In this document: positions 47,101 through 62,100 of the stretch, in pieces
How positions within the stretch are numbered: position 1 is the first letter of the stretch
How the letters are laid out: each line of letters opens with the position of its first letter
Assembly (NCBI GenBank): GCA_023053685.1
Contig: JALIGW010000029.1
Location: 831,501 to 895,500 of the forward strand
Direction: 5' to 3'
DNA: 64,000 bases
Source of the DNA: Diadophis punctatus similis
Taxonomy: Eukaryota > Chordata > Lepidosauria > Squamata > Dipsadidae
Position numbers and translations under genes: made by a program
The notes under the pieces: model-generated
What the model saw: only the letters and a program-made list of their open reading frames with translations
What the model was told of the DNA's origin: nothing
Database searches by the model: none

Positions 47101-50100
47101 GTGTCCTGGGTCATTAGGAAAGTGACTGTTAGAACCCTGTTCAAACGATTGGGTGTGTTAATATATGATTAAGCCACAAATCATTGTTATGTGTATATTG
47201 CTTTAAATGCATTGTGGATGATTACTATATAAGTAAGCAAGAGAGCATGCTCAGTGTGGTTTATGGCGGTTGGTGGTTTAGTGTGGTTTAGTGTGGTGAG
47301 TGGTGTTTGACGGTGTGTTCCGGATTGAAGACTCTCTGCTGCTTTACTGATGAGTAGATTACTTTATGACTGTGTGGAATTGCTGTGAAGAGAAGAGTAA
47401 CTATCTGTGATAGTATAGAATTAAGTGATAGCTGTAATCTTTGTTTGTGAGTTAAAACAAAGATAGGCAAGAAGAAGAAACTTCGCATTGACTGAATAAC
47501 TGTGTATGACTTGGATTTCCTATTTAACTTTGCTACTATTCAAGTAAAAACTATTTTGTACATACTAAAGATATTCTGTTTATTGACTGAATAGCATTCA
47601 TATCAAACTGCAACACCATTACTACAACACATTTCGCTGTGTATGTGCTTAACAGCACAATAACTCCTTAACAGTGACTAAACATAAAAATCTGAACATT
47701 TATAGCAAGGGTGGCCAAACTATGGTTCTTTGAGGATCTGTGGACTTCAACTCCCAGAATTCCTGAGCTAGCCATGCATGCATGGCTAGCTCAGGAATTC
47801 TGGGAGTTGAAGTCCACAGGTCCTCAAAGAACCATAGTTTGGCCACCCCTGATCTATAGAAAGCTGCAGTACATCTAAGTTAGTAGTGAATACAGTTCTG
47901 ACTTCCACATTTGAAAAAGGGTTAACAGGGCTAGAAACAGTACTGTACAGAAAAGGGCAGCCGATTATCAAAGGGCTTGAATATCTTTTCTATCTGATGT
48001 TAGAACATTGGAGACTTCTTAGCTTGGAGAAGAAAAGCAACTGGGGGCAACATGCTGGGTTTTATAAAAACATGGCAGGGAGAAGATAGGGAGCGTGTCC
48101 TGCCTTCCTTCCTCAAAATATTAGGACTAGAGAGACCATCTGAGAAACTTGACTGGAAGCACTTCTTCACACAATGCATAATTAACAGAGAATTCATTAC
48201 CATAACACACAAAATGGCCACCAACTTATATGTCAATGAAGACTCAATCACCGAGGCCAAGGGTCTCTATAAAGGTTGAATCGTGACAACTGGACCAATT
48301 TTTGTTAATCTGAGATGTTTCGTTGCTCATCCAAGCAACTTCATCAGTCAGAACAAAATTAGTTAGGCAGAGAGTCAGAGAGTCGTTGGAATGTACCAAT
48401 TCTTGCCACATCAGCTTCAGGGATTTCTCCCCAAAATGCGTTGCAATATGTCAATGAAGATTCAATCAAACGAAATATCTCAAACTAACAAAGATTGGTC
48501 CAGTTGCTATGATTCAACCTTTAAGCCAATGACTTGGTTTTAAACAAGCAGGATTGGAAAAATTCATTGCGAAGGCCAAATGAAGTGGGAGGCTCAATGT
48601 GGCCTCCACCTTGGGAGGCAGCATTCCTCTAGATCAGTGGTTCCCAACCTTTTTGTGATCGAGTACCACTTGGAGGTCCCGTACAGTCGCCGCGTACCAC
48701 CTGGTTCCAGAGAAACTAAATTCACTTTATTTCCATAATTGTACCGTTCCGTTTTTGGCCCCGCACATCCAGCAACTGGATTCTCGGGCCGCTGGGACCA
48801 GGTGGGTGGCGTGTGGCAACAGTTGCAAATCATTGCAAGATTATCTTGTGTTAGGCAGTAAACATTTTTGTGAAGTAAAAAATAACTAACTAAAAATCGT
48901 TCATGACCCCGAAAGTGTTCACGTACCACCTGGAAGGCCCTCGCGTACCACTAGTGGTACACGTACCACAGGTTGGGAACCACTGCTCTAGATGTTATAG
49001 GAATATCACAGTGACATGGAGCATGTTGCCATCTCCCGCTTATGGGCACTGCAGAGAAACAAGATTGCTAGAGAAAGATGGGCCTTGACCTGATCCAACA
49101 GATCTATCTTATGTACAGGGGATGTGCAAGGTCTGGATGTACATGATGAGCCTTCCCTGGACCAAGCCACACGTCTCATCTGTGCACAGACCCAGCTGAA
49201 GTACATTTGGTCCATGCATGGATCTGAAGCACACGTGTTCTGTTAGAGGTGCTCTAGAACAGAAAGCATAGGTCATCCAAGGTCATTCCAGAGCTCAGGA
49301 GGAGACTGTGGAAAGTAGAGCAATAATATGCATAAACTCTCCTGGCAGTCCAAAGCAGCAGTACATATTCAAAATCAGTTATATGTCCTGAGGATGTTGA
49401 TATTCTACCTCCCTGCTGTCAGGTCCCAGCATGCTACACCATGGAGACAAAGCTGGATGAGGGGAGTCAACAGAATAACTCAGTTCAGCCAGGCTTCAGC
49501 GATATGCGCATTAGATGTTTTAATCAGCAATTGACCCAGCATTGAGGAACAGCATGTTTTGGCTGGAGGAGTTATCTCCACTGTTACCTTGCCTTCCTTC
49601 ATTAAAGTCAGTCTGAAGGGACCCGACAGGGAGGCCGATGGGTAGCTTCCCTTCCCTTGTGCCATTCCTTCCCCTTCTATGTTTGTCTGCAGGACATTTT
49701 CCCCCTCTGAGTTCCCCTGCATCTATCTATCCGGTCTATCTTTAAGCATCAAGCCCAGTTAAAAACAACAGTCTAGTTTCCCAAACACCACCCACCCCGG
49801 CATTACAAGTCCTGAAATAGGGGCAAATAGCTGTAGCTCAGGTGTAGAATGACGGTGGCTTGTGGGTTGGTTTCTGAACATTTTGTTACCAGGCTAAGTA
49901 CCATCTTCAGTGGAATTTAGGGAATGTCAGTGTTCTTCTGCTTATAAGGGCTTCGTGTGGTCATTATGTCTTGTGATGGGAGGGTCACAGGTCCTTTCCC
50001 GACACATGTGTATGTACAAAACAGGTGATCTCAGCTGCATGGATTTCTTGAAAGGCTTCTAGAGTAACAATCTCCTTCAAGGTAGACGCAGAGCCATTTT

Positions 50101-53100
50101 TTTTAAAGCTCAGGAAAAGTAATATTGAGCTGAGACCTCTGCCAGGAACACAAAGTGGAACACATACAGCACTCTTGAGTACCAGGAACTTTTGGGTCAC
50201 CAGAGGGTTTGGCTTACGAAGTCACCTCACCTGTTTAGCTCAACCTGCAGGAAGACGCTGGTGCATATGGGCCTCAAAGCAGGGGTGAAATGCTACCAGT
50301 TCTAAAAAATGCTACCAGTTCCGGCGAATAAGTAGTAAAAATGCTTTAAAAAGTAAAAAAAAAGGTTCCGACAATCAGCTGTGACGATCAGCTATGCTGC
50401 GCGATTGTCAAAACCTTTTTTAAAAAAAACTTTTTAAAAGCATTTTTTACTACCTGTTCCGGCTCCCACAGAACCGGTAGGGAAAATTTTTGAATTTCAC
50501 CACTGCTCCAAAGTGACTTTCATTTAAAAGCCTGATGAAATGCACAGCACAAAACCAGACAACGCATGGAGTGCAAACAGCATGTACAGGTAGCCCTTTG
50601 ACTTATGACAACTGGGATGGAACTTCCGTTGCTCAGAGATTTTACAACTTTTTTTACTGTGGTCAAGCAAATCTACCATTAAGCAAATTTGGCTTTCTCC
50701 ACACTGACTTTCCTTGGCAGAAGCTCCCAGGGCGGTAGCAAATGGTGATCAAGTGACTCTGGGACGCTGTAACTGTAGTAAGATACATGCTAGTTGTTGG
50801 AATTTTGATCCCATGCCCACAGGGATGCTGCAAACAGTTGCAAGGACTCATCGTAAGTCAGTTTCTTCAGTGACTAGGAATGGTCGTAAGTCAAGGACTA
50901 CCTGTAACTAACATGCAGAAACATGCAGGTGTACGTTCCGGTGTAGCCAGAGGCGGGTTCCTAATTTTTTTTACTGCCGTTCTGTGGGCGTGGTTTATTT
51001 TGTGGGTGTGGCTTGCCAGCCATATGACCAGGGGGGCATGGCTTGCCGGCCATGTGACCAGGTGGGCGTGGCTTCTCGGACTGCTGAAGGGAGGGGAACT
51101 GTGATAGGTCCTGCCGCCCATTCCCCCTCCCCTCAGCAACTCAAGAAGTCTTAAACGTGCGAAAATGCCTAGGATCATCACTGCACATTTGTGGCTTCTC
51201 GGACTGCTGAAGGGAGGGGAATGGAGATAGCTCCTGCCGCCCGTTCTTTCAGCGTCTCACGTGCTCCCTCAGCCATCCTCCCCTGCTTGGACTCACTGTG
51301 GGCTAGAAAGGAAGCGCATGAGCAGTGCCGGAAACTCGGCTTCTGGGCATGCGCAGAAGAAATTTTTTTAAAAATTAATTTTTTAAAAAAAAATGGCGGC
51401 GCCCAAGTACCGGCAACCAACTGCACCAGTACTGTGATGTCACCAGCGGGCCGCTACCGGTGCTATAGAGTGGACCGCACTGGTAGGAACCCACCACTGG
51501 GTGTAGCCCTTTCCTGGTTGCTGAGATAGCAGCACAGCCACAAGCAAGCAGCACTGCCTCCTGATATCCCGTCACTTAAGTTACTTACCTGCAGGGCACA
51601 GTAGCAGCTGTGGAGGTTATCCAGGCGAGGAGAGAATATGAATTCGTTGAAGGCACCACCCAGTGTCTATTGGGAAGTCATGGAGCAAAAAAAAAAAAAA
51701 TAGAATGATACAATTGACAGGGACCTTAGAGCAGGGGTCTCCAAACCTTGGCAACTTTAAGACCTGTGGACTTCAACTCCCAGAAGGTTGGAGACCCCTG
51801 CCTTAGAGGACATCTTGTTTAATGCCTTGCTTATAGGATCTGCTGAAGCACTTTGGCCTGATGGCTATCTTGTCTCTGCTAAGGGGAAACACCCCACTTT
51901 CTGAGGTAGCCCATCCCATTAGCTGACTATTTATTATTTATTTATTTATTTATGGTTTCTTATATGCCGCCCCACTCCCGAGGGACTCAGGGCGGCTTAC
52001 AACACAGGAAAAATACAAGAAAACCAATAAATTCAATTTAAAATCAAAATATAAAAATTAAAAATTTCAATATAAAAGCACCATTCAACCGCCAGACATA
52101 CCCGGGGGAGAGTGTAGATGGAATTAAGCTCTACCCCCTGCCTGCAGGAAGAGCCATGTCTTAACGGCTTTTCGGAAGGCCAGCAGGGTGGGGATAGTTC
52201 GGGTCTCTGGGGGGAGTTGGTTCCAGAGCGCGGGGCCGGCCACAGAGAAGGCTCTCCCCCTAGGACCCGCCAGCCGGCATTGCTTGGCTGACGGGAGCTG
52301 GAGGAGGCCAACTCTGTGGGCCCTAACCGGTCGGAGGGAAGTATGAGGCAGAATGCGGTCCCGGAGATAACCTGGTCCTAAGCCATGAAGGGCTTTAAAG
52401 ATGATGATCAACACCTTGAATTGGACCCGGAGACTAATGGGCAACCAATGCAGCTGGCGGAGTATAGGTGTCACGTGGGTGTACCTTGGCACACCCACCA
52501 CAGCACGCGCAGCTGCATTTTGCACCAACTGGAGTCTCCGGATACTCTTCAAGGGTAGCCCCATGTAGAGCGCGTTGCAGTAGTCCAAACGGGAGGTGAC
52601 AAGGGCATGAGTGACCGTGAGTAGAGCCTCCTTCTCCAAGTATGGCCGCAACTGGTGCACCAGGCGAACCTGTGCAAAGGCCCCCCTAGCCACAGCAGTG
52701 AGATGGTGTTCCAATTTTAGCTGTGGGTCTAGGAGGACCCCCAAGTTGCGGACCTGATCCGAGGGAGTCAGTTTCGCTCCCTCGAGAACCAAGGAGGGAT
52801 AGTTGTCATAATCCTTAGGAGGCAATATCCAAAGCCACTCAGTCTTGTCGGGGTTGAGTCTGAGTCTGTTCCTCCCCATCCAGATCCTAACGTCGTCCAG
52901 GCATCGGCACATTACATCGGCTGCCACACTGAAGTCAGACGGGGTGGTGATGTACAGCTGGGTGTCGTCAGCGTACTGGTGGAAACACACCCCATGTCTG
53001 CGGATGATCTCCCCCAGCGGTTTCATGTAAATGTTAAACAGGATGGGCGAGAGGACCGACCCCTGAGGCACCCCGCATAACAGGGGCCTAGGGGTGGATC

Positions 53101-56100
53101 TCTGCCCTCCCGCCAACACCGACTGCATCCTATCGGCGAGATAAGAGGAGAACCACCGTAAAACGGTGCCTCCCACTCCCAACTCGCCGAGACGATGCAG
53201 AAGGATACCATGGTCGATGGTATCGAAAGCCGCTGAGAGGTCAAGTAGCACCAGGATGGAGGAATTTCCCCCATCCCGGGCCCGCCAGAGATCATCCATC
53301 AGAGCGACCAAGGCAGTTTCTGTACTGTAGCCGCGCCTGAAACCCGACTGATAGGGATCTAGATGGTCTGTTTCATCCAGAAGCCGCAGAAGCTGAGTGG
53401 CCACCACCTTCTCCACAACTTTCCCTAAAAAAGGCAAGTTGGAGACCGGACGATAGTTCTTCAAATCAGCTGGATCCAGGGAAGGCTTCTTCAGGAGGGG
53501 TCTCACCACCGCAGCTTTTAATGACTGCAGTACGGAACCCTCCCCCAAAGAAGCGATGACCACCGCCCGGATCCAGCCGCGTGTCACCTCCCTGCTGGCA
53601 GAAACCAGCCAGGAGGGGCACGGGTCCAATAAACAGGTGGAGGCCCCCATTGCCCCCATGGCTCTGTCCACATCCTCAGGAGAAACAGGCCCAAACTCCT
53701 CCCACAACGGTGGACTAAGACTTGCCCCTGTCAACTCCATGGACTCTGCCCAGCCAGAGTCCAGGTTTGACCGAATCCGAGCGATTTTATCCATCAGAAA
53801 CTCGGCAAATTCCTCAGCTCTGCCTTGCAAGTGCTCCTCGCTCCCCCCTTTCGCAAGGAGGGAGCGAGTCACCCTAAACAAGGCGGCTGGGCGAGAATCT
53901 GCGGACGCAATAAGAGCGGAAAAATAGGATCGTTTTGCCGCCCTTATCGCCACTAAATAAGATCTGATGTAAATTCTTAATAGTGTTCGGTCGGAGTCGG
54001 TTTTGCTGGACCTCCAGCGGCGCTCCAGACGTCTCTTCTGGCGTTTCATCTCCCGGAGCTCCTCGGTAAACCAGGGGGCTTTCCGGGATCCACTGCCGCG
54101 GAGAGGTCGCAAAGGCGCAATTCGGTCTAAAGCCCCTGATGCTGCGATGTTCCAGCCAGCCACCAGGGAATCAGCCGAACTGTGTACCAGGGCTTCAGGT
54201 ATTTCCCCAAGTTCCCTCTGGAATCCTTCTGGTTCCATTAGGCGCCTGGGGCGGAACCACCTAGTCGGTCCCGCCTCCCTGCGGGGGAGGAATGGAACTG
54301 CGGAATCCAACCTCAGTAGGAAATGATCTGACCATGACAGAGGGGTGATGACTATATCCCTTATCTTCAGATCATCTCTCCACTGCCCCGAGAGAAACAC
54401 TAGGTCGAGCGTGTGACCACCCTCATGAGTCGGACCCTGGATTACTTGGGTCAGGTCCATGGTTGTCATGGAATCCATGAACTCCTGGGCTATCCCAGAG
54501 GTTTCACCAGCAGAAGGCAAGTTGAAGTCCCCCAGCACCATGAGCCTAGGGAACTCAACTGCCAAGCCGGCTACTGCCTCGAGCAGCTCAGGCAGGGCCT
54601 TACTTACGCAGCTGGGAGGCAGGTACGTTAAGAGAAGGCCCACCTGTACCCCTAAGTCCAACTTAGGACTACTGCTATTGTCAGGAAATTCCTCAGAATA
54701 TCTAACTTGAGCCTAAATCCCTACAGACTCAACCCAATGGCTCTCATCGTGCCTTCAGAGATGACAAAGAAGTCTATTTTTCCCAAGTCTATACTTGGCT
54801 TAGGACCAGTTTACCTCCGAGACCACCTTCTCCAACATACCTCCCTAAGACCGATTAGAGCCCACAGAGTTGGTCTGCTGGTGGTCCTATCAGTCAAACA
54901 ATGTCGGCTGAAGGGCCCATGAACGAGGGCCTTCTCTGTGGCAGCACCGGCTCTCTGGAATACACTACCCCCCGAGATCCGCATTATTCCCACCCTGCCA
55001 GCCTTCAGAAAAGCATTAAAAACATGGCTTTGTCGACAGGCCTGGGGCCAATGATTTTAATATAACACCTATTATTCTTGGCCCCATGAGTGCATCATTG
55101 GGTTTTTAAATTGTGGCTTTTTTTCTTTTAAATGCTTTTAAATGTTTTAATTGTTTACATTATTTTAATCTTGTTCTGAAATATTTTTTAACTGTTTTTT
55201 AGATTTTGTATTTAATATGCTGTGAGCCGCCCAGAGTCCCTCTGGGAGTTGGGTGGCATACAAATCTATTAAATAAATAAATAAATAAATCCCATTGGAG
55301 TGCTATGGTATTATACTTCCTCTCAATCTTAAGCCAGTTCTATAAACTGCCTAGAATCCATTAGATTTCAGACAGTGGACAAATCTCATAAGCAAACAAA
55401 TAAAACTTTCCTCATAGGACTTGTTTTTTCCAAGCCCCTCATTTTCTTGTCTTAAATTGTTTGAGATCCATTTTGATTGCACTGCAAAGCTCGGAACTGG
55501 ACGCAACACCCTAAAAGGGGGTATAACCAAGGCATATCCAAGGCAAAAGACAAGAATTATTTCTCTTTTGCTCTTGTTAATACTTTCTCAAACATCAGTT
55601 ACCTTCTTGGCAGCTGCATCACCATAATTTGGGAAATGTTTTTGTCCTACCTAGTATACCCTCATCTATGTATCTCTCATACTGCCTGTGTGTGAGCAAA
55701 TAAATGAAAACAAAGCAGAATATGAAGCTGGAGTAAATCTCAACCTCCTCACAAATCTCACTTAATGGTATTTTTTCTAGAAAATCAAGCTGTATTACAG
55801 AAGAACGTGATTTCATCTCCCTTGCAACACGCCCTTCAAAATGTAGGGCTGTCTAAACACAAGCCCCACCTGAACGAACCTCCACCCCAACTCATTATGT
55901 AGCAATGCATAAATAAATAAATAAAGCTGTGCTTACTGGGGGCTGGGTATCTACTAAACACAGTTCCATCTCCACCAGTTGTTCAGGTTTCACCTCCAGC
56001 TGGGAGCAGAGGAGGGAGATCAGAATTGGAGCATGGCGATTCTGGTAGAAAAAGAGAAGTTAGGAATGCACAACACCCTGGCAAACACTCTATGGCAGGG

Positions 56101-59100
56101 GTTTTCAATCTTGGCAACTTTAAGACCTGTGGACTTCAACTCCCAGAATTCCTCAGCCAGCAAAGCTGGCTGAGGAATTCTGGAAGTTGAAGTCCACAAG
56201 TCTTAAAGTTGCCAAGGTTAGCGACCCCTGCTCTATGGTGACAGAGACGGGCTTTCCCTCACATGTCTCCTTTCCCAGCCAACAGCTTATGACTGACAAC
56301 AGACTGATGAGTCTACTGCACCCCCTATCCAATCTATCTTACCTGGAAAGATTGGGTGCAGCTGTCTTCTATTATGGAGTCTCCCTTCTCCAATATCTCC
56401 TGGGCTTGAGTGGCCAGAATTGGAACCCTGTGAAAAGCCAATGAATTGGCTGTTAAGAGTTGCTCCCTGGAGAATCTTAGAAGTTAAAATGACAGAGCCA
56501 GCAGAATTCAGAGCTGAGGAAGCAAGCAGAACATTCTGCTATGTAGCTAATAAGTTATACACTTATCGTTCCCCCATGGAGGTAGTGTCCAGAAATCCTG
56601 GATTACATCATGTTTGACGGATAGGAAATTATTCCCATCAAGAGGTGATATAGGATCTTGCTTCCTTGAAGTCATTCTTACTTAGAAAATAAAACCGAGA
56701 TTTAATTCTAATTAAAAAAATATTTATTTCAGTTTAAAAGTAACAAAATATAAACCTTAATAAGCTACATTCTCTCAGCTAAGAATTCACGTCTGCCTCG
56801 GGTGAGGCTCACAAGAGAAGAAGGAAGGAGAAGACTCCTGGAATGCACACATGCGCAGTAATACATGTCACATGTCTGCTTGATTAGAAAATACAGTAAA
56901 CCTAAAAATATGGCAGAGGTGCTCAACTGGCAATATTCACATCGTGACAATGTTATTCTCAATGTGCAAAATACTGGGGAGAGTTGGGGATCTAGTCCAA
57001 CTGACCTAAAGGGTGTGATGTTTGGAAAACTACTCTAGATATTTCTCCTATTTTTCTCAGGATGCTCTCCCATCGTTACATTCAGAATACTGCAGCTAAA
57101 GCATCCAAGAGCTGAAGAATAGCCTGGGTAGTAGTATAAGAGGTCTTGTTCACCACTTCTAGACAGAACAAGGCTCCTTTGCATTCAGATGCAGTTTTCT
57201 GAAAGAAAATCTGAGCACTTTTTTTTCTATCACTGTGAGATGAACTCTATTCCCCTGGCCCACTCCATCCTTCTATTCAGTTACTACATATGCAAACTAA
57301 GCCCTCAAGTAAAAGTTTGAAGTTCGTGGTCAGATCCTGAGAGGTTTCCAAGCCAGAGGAGAAAGGCTGCTGGCTGACTGGAGGAAGATACGACCTTCGT
57401 AACTTTTTCCTGAACTTGTAGTCTTCTATCCTCACCCCAGTAATTGTTCCAAAGGACTGTAGGTCCTCTAGGACAGTAAGAGAAATTCAAAGGCAGGAAG
57501 ATGGGAAATCACTAAAGATCGCTCTCATTCGGTGGGAGCATTCTGAGCCAAAGATCATTGGAAAAGTAGAAAACCCATGGAGTGAATTGCCAAGAAATGA
57601 ATCAAGCCCTCCCTTTCTAGCAGTCTTTTAGATGGGTGCTCTTGAATGAGGACTCTTGCTCATGATTTCCTACATCAAGCAGGGAACTGGACAGAATAGC
57701 AATACTTACACTCCACAGGTTCAAGAAATCTGCTCTGAGTTAATCTGGTCCAACATTATAACTTTACATAGATTTATTTTAAGGTGGACTCCACTTTAAT
57801 AGCAACTACCTTAACCAAGATAAATCAAAGGGGCTCGTAATAAAAGCAGTACCACATATATATTGAAACCAGGTAATTCATACTTTTCCAGATGATTATT
57901 TGGTTTGATTAAAAGAGAAGAGAAAAAGTGCAGGGGAAAGCCTTAAGGCAGAATGCCACATTGGCAAAAGCCCTTCCTGAATCCCACCTACGAACTTTGA
58001 TAAAACAGCAACATTCTTTTTCCAGAATCGTACGTTAACAAAAGTTTACTCTCTGTGTGATTGTGTGTGTATGTATGCGTGTGGGACAATCAGAACTTTT
58101 GTCTACAGCATAGTTAACAGATTAACAGAGTTGGAAGGGACCTTGCAGGTAATCTAGTCCAACCCCCTGGCCAAGCAGGAGACCCTTACATCTGCCTCTA
58201 CCTAGGATTGAACTCACAACCTCCTGATTGTGAGGCAAGAGCTGTACCTCTAGGCCACAGCAGCTGGGTTTTTAAGTTAATCTATGGCAGGGGTGTCAAA
58301 CTCGATTTCACTGAGGGCCACATCAGAGTTGTGTTTGACTTTGGGGGGGGGATGGGCATAGCCAGATTGACGTCACTCATGTCGGAGGCGCCTGTGGTGG
58401 CCCCAGTGCTCTGCCAGCGAAAACGGGCTCCCGATCTCCATTTTCAGCGACACCCTCCTGCAACCATCTGCAAGCGCAAGTGGAGATCGGGAGGGCCACA
58501 TGCTCCGTTTTCGCTGGCAGAGGCACCATGGGGCGGTCCTTCGCTGTTTCCAGGGCGGCCCCGTGGGCCAGATCTAAGCGGCCCACGGGCCTTAAGTTTG
58601 ACATGCCTGATCTATAGGATTCAGTACTGCAAGACATAGCACAGAGTACACATATACATTTAAGAAACAAACAAGATTGTTCCCCAATTGGTGGGGAAGT
58701 ATGTTAAGATATTCATGAACTGGGAGAGCCATGTTAACAAGGTTAGCCAATGAATAGGCATAGCAACTAATTCAGCCAATGGGAGCTAACCACTTCTGAG
58801 TCTGTGCAGAGAATTGAAACTGGAACTTAAGCTTAAGGCTGGGTGTGGCTCCAGTCCTCTCTCCACTCTGCTCTCTTGTCCTCTCTGAACTAGAAGCTGC
58901 TTGTGTTTTACTTTTAACTGTAGCTACATGGAAGAAGAACTCTGCTAATGGTATTGTAAATTCATCTCTTACTATGTTTATAAAGAAGTTTATGAATCCA
59001 ACTGAATCAGTCATCAGTCTGTGTGTGCTTCTGGTTTTGATTTTTACAACAAACTTTAATAAATAGTAGGGAAACTGGACTACCACACCTGTGTCCTGCT

Positions 59101-62100
59101 TTTTGTGGATTTCCTAGAGCCATTTAGTTTGACAGTGTGGGAATAACATACTGCAATAAATATGGCTTTGGTCTAACCCAGCGAAGCTCCTTTGCATTGC
59201 AGCTCTTGCTAGAAAGGAAGTCGATAAACGGGGCTCCTGAGATCCCTGTTCCTAAAGGCTGACTAGCTGACTGGACTCAACATAATAGCTTCCAAGAAAG
59301 ACTCCTTGTTTGAGACAGGACAGGACAAGGACTGTTTACTCTCTCACAGGTGTTGCTCGGTGTTTGGTCCAAAGCTCTCGTTCACGTTGCGCTGGAGATG
59401 GATGGCCAAATTTGGTATGCGGAGAATGGGCTGTTCCATCTTCACTAGCTGTTGCTCCAGCCGCCCTGTGGACAGCTCCTGCAGTGAAAAAAGAAAGCAG
59501 TATAAAACCATTGTTGTTTGATCTCAATGGTTATAAATGTCATGATGAGAAAAAAAAGGGTAGTATAGAGGAAAGCTACAGAGTTTCTTCAGGAAACAGC
59601 TCCAGCAAGTAATTCTGTCTTAGCGGCTATCGAAAGAAAATCAGTTCCAATCGCCTGAATAAATGCACCATTGAACTTTAACTAAGAACAGATGGGGAGA
59701 ATTTCATGGCTATGATTTTTATCAGAACAGTTTTATTTTTAATTTCCCAGCCCCAGTGTTTAGTGGCTGGCTACAGAGGAAATGTAACAATCCTTAACAA
59801 CAATGCTGCCAAATAGGAAACTGGTGATTTGAAGACAGACCCTTTGTATTATATCTATTTCAGCCTCAAGTGCTTTTCAAGATGAACTTTTCATTGACCG
59901 TTATTGACTTACAAAGCTACAAAAATTCCACAGGACTCTATTTTTTGTGTGCAACACACTGTACGCTTAAGCAGAAATACTCGAGGCAGCATATAATGAA
60001 ATGTGGGCTGGTTTCAACACAGAAAGAAATACCAAGTTTTAGAACCAATCTTTATCCATCTCCATTCAGCAAGGATATTACCATACTTTAGTGCCTTCAG
60101 CTCTTCATCTAGAAGTTATTGCCTGTTTAATAAACTCTCAAGTCCTTTAAACCAGTTTCACATAATTTGGTGATCCAGAAAAATTGGGAATGGAGTTCCC
60201 ACAATTGCCAGCCATCTTGATGGCATGAAATTCTGGGAATCACATCTGGAGAATGCAAGGAAGAGATTATCTACACTTGCAGGCTTCTTATTGACATATG
60301 TTTATAGTTGGCATGCTATATGCTGGCTGTAACAGGGCTTCTTTGGGCATTCATTCATTCATTCATTCATTCATTCATTCATTCATTCATTCATTCATTT
60401 TCTATAACCACCCATCTCAATCAATGACTTTGGAAAGCTCGCAATTCAAAAAATATATTACAATTAAGACATTAAAAACATTTTAAAACAAGAAAAAAAA
60501 CAATGAAAACATCCAAAATAAATATACACAGCAGCCGAGATAGTTGGCCAGTTAGCAATAAAACCAGGAAAGGGGGCTCTTGACATATTCAGTACTCCGA
60601 GTTCAGAATATGGCCAGGTTTTAGGGCTTTACGAAAGGCTACCAGGGTTGGGGCCATTCTAATCTCCAAAGGGAAGATGTTCCATAGGGCAGGAACCACA
60701 GCAGAAAAAGCCCATCTAGTCCCCTTCGGCTGACGTGATCTGCAGCATGCCCATTCTGCTATACCAGGGGTCAGCAACCTGTGGCTCTGGAGCCGCATGT
60801 GGCTCTTCCATCCCTCTGCTGCGGCTCCCTGTCGCCAGTCAGCTCCACAATTGATTGGGCTTTCAGTTAGGATAGGTAGAGGAAAAAGGACTCCGCGCTA
60901 GGAGGAGACTATGGTGTGGGAAACCGGACTTCTGGAGTGCTCCAGAATTGAACGGGGGGAGGGGGCTTCCGGTTAGGGCCTTTGTGGCTCTCTGAGTGTT
61001 TAAGGTTGCCGACCCCTGTGCTAGACTAAGTTGGACAGGTAGAGACTCTTGGGAAAAGGCAATCCTTCAGGTTAGCCGATCCCAAGCGATTGCATATTGC
61101 ACAAATGCAACAACAATAACAACAACAACAACAACAAAGTTGGAAGGGACCTTGGAGATCTTCTAGTCCAACCCCCTGCTTAGGCAGGAAACCCTATACT
61201 ACTTCAGACAAATGGTTATCCAACATCTTCTTAAAAACTTCCAGTATTGGAGCATTCACAACTTCTGGAGGCAAGCTGTTCCACGGATTAATTGTTCTAA
61301 CTGTCAGGAAATTTCTCCTTAGTTCTAAGTTACTTCTCTCCTTGTTTAGTTTCCACCCATTGGTTCTTGTTCTACCCTCAGGTGCTTTGGAGAATAGCTT
61401 GACTCCCTCTTCTTTGTGGCAGCCCCTGAGATATTGGAACACTGCTATCATGTCTCCCCTAGTCCTTCTTTTCATTAAACTAGACATACTCAGTTCCTGC
61501 AACCATTCTTCATATGTTTTAGCCTCCAGCCTTATCGTTCTCAAATCCTAATTTATACTTCCTCATCATTTGTGAATCATGTTTTTTTCAATATATCTCA
61601 ATTCAAGTAATGTGATGCATAAACCTGCTGCATAAACAAACTGTTGGTATGTTTGTTTCTATTAAACTTGAAACCCAAGAGACTTGATTCAGTATTTTCT
61701 GTTTCCATATTCATTATACATATTGAAAACCTAGAGTCCCCTTTGCACACAGCAGACCTAAAGAAATAAAAATCCAGTATGTACTTGAGAAACCACAAAT
61801 CAAGAGGGACAAGTGTTGGCACACAAAGAGGCTAGCACCTCACTGAATGCATCTTTGCCAACTGCTGAAATCTCCTAACCAAGCCTTCTAGTGTTTTGCA
61901 TGGGTGTGCAGCAGTTTAAATCTGAAGCAGAAAAAGTGTTTTGGAAGGGACACAGAACCTTATGCACAATATGCACTTCCATGTTCCCTTCTGTTTCCAA
62001 TCCAAAGCACTGCATATCCCTAGGCATAAATTTCAGATGTTCTTAAAAACACGAGAACAAGAAGCTTATGTGAATAAAGGCAAAACTCATTTCATAATCT

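Larger units (their letters stand above)
46570..48262 (+). mobile_element. CR1 LINE fragment split by a solo LTR and a MITE
   Basis: The left part has [20 protein letters not shown] codons near 46590, a reverse transcriptase motif; the right part (47852 onward) carries further CR1-like sequence. A 547-bp LTR and a 146-bp MITE interrupt it. Confidence 0.6.

Noticed and set aside
49850..49970. Short dispersed-repeat-like stretch with AACATTTTGTTACCAGGCTA
   Set aside because: It looks like part of a repeat, but I could not find both ends or a target duplication.
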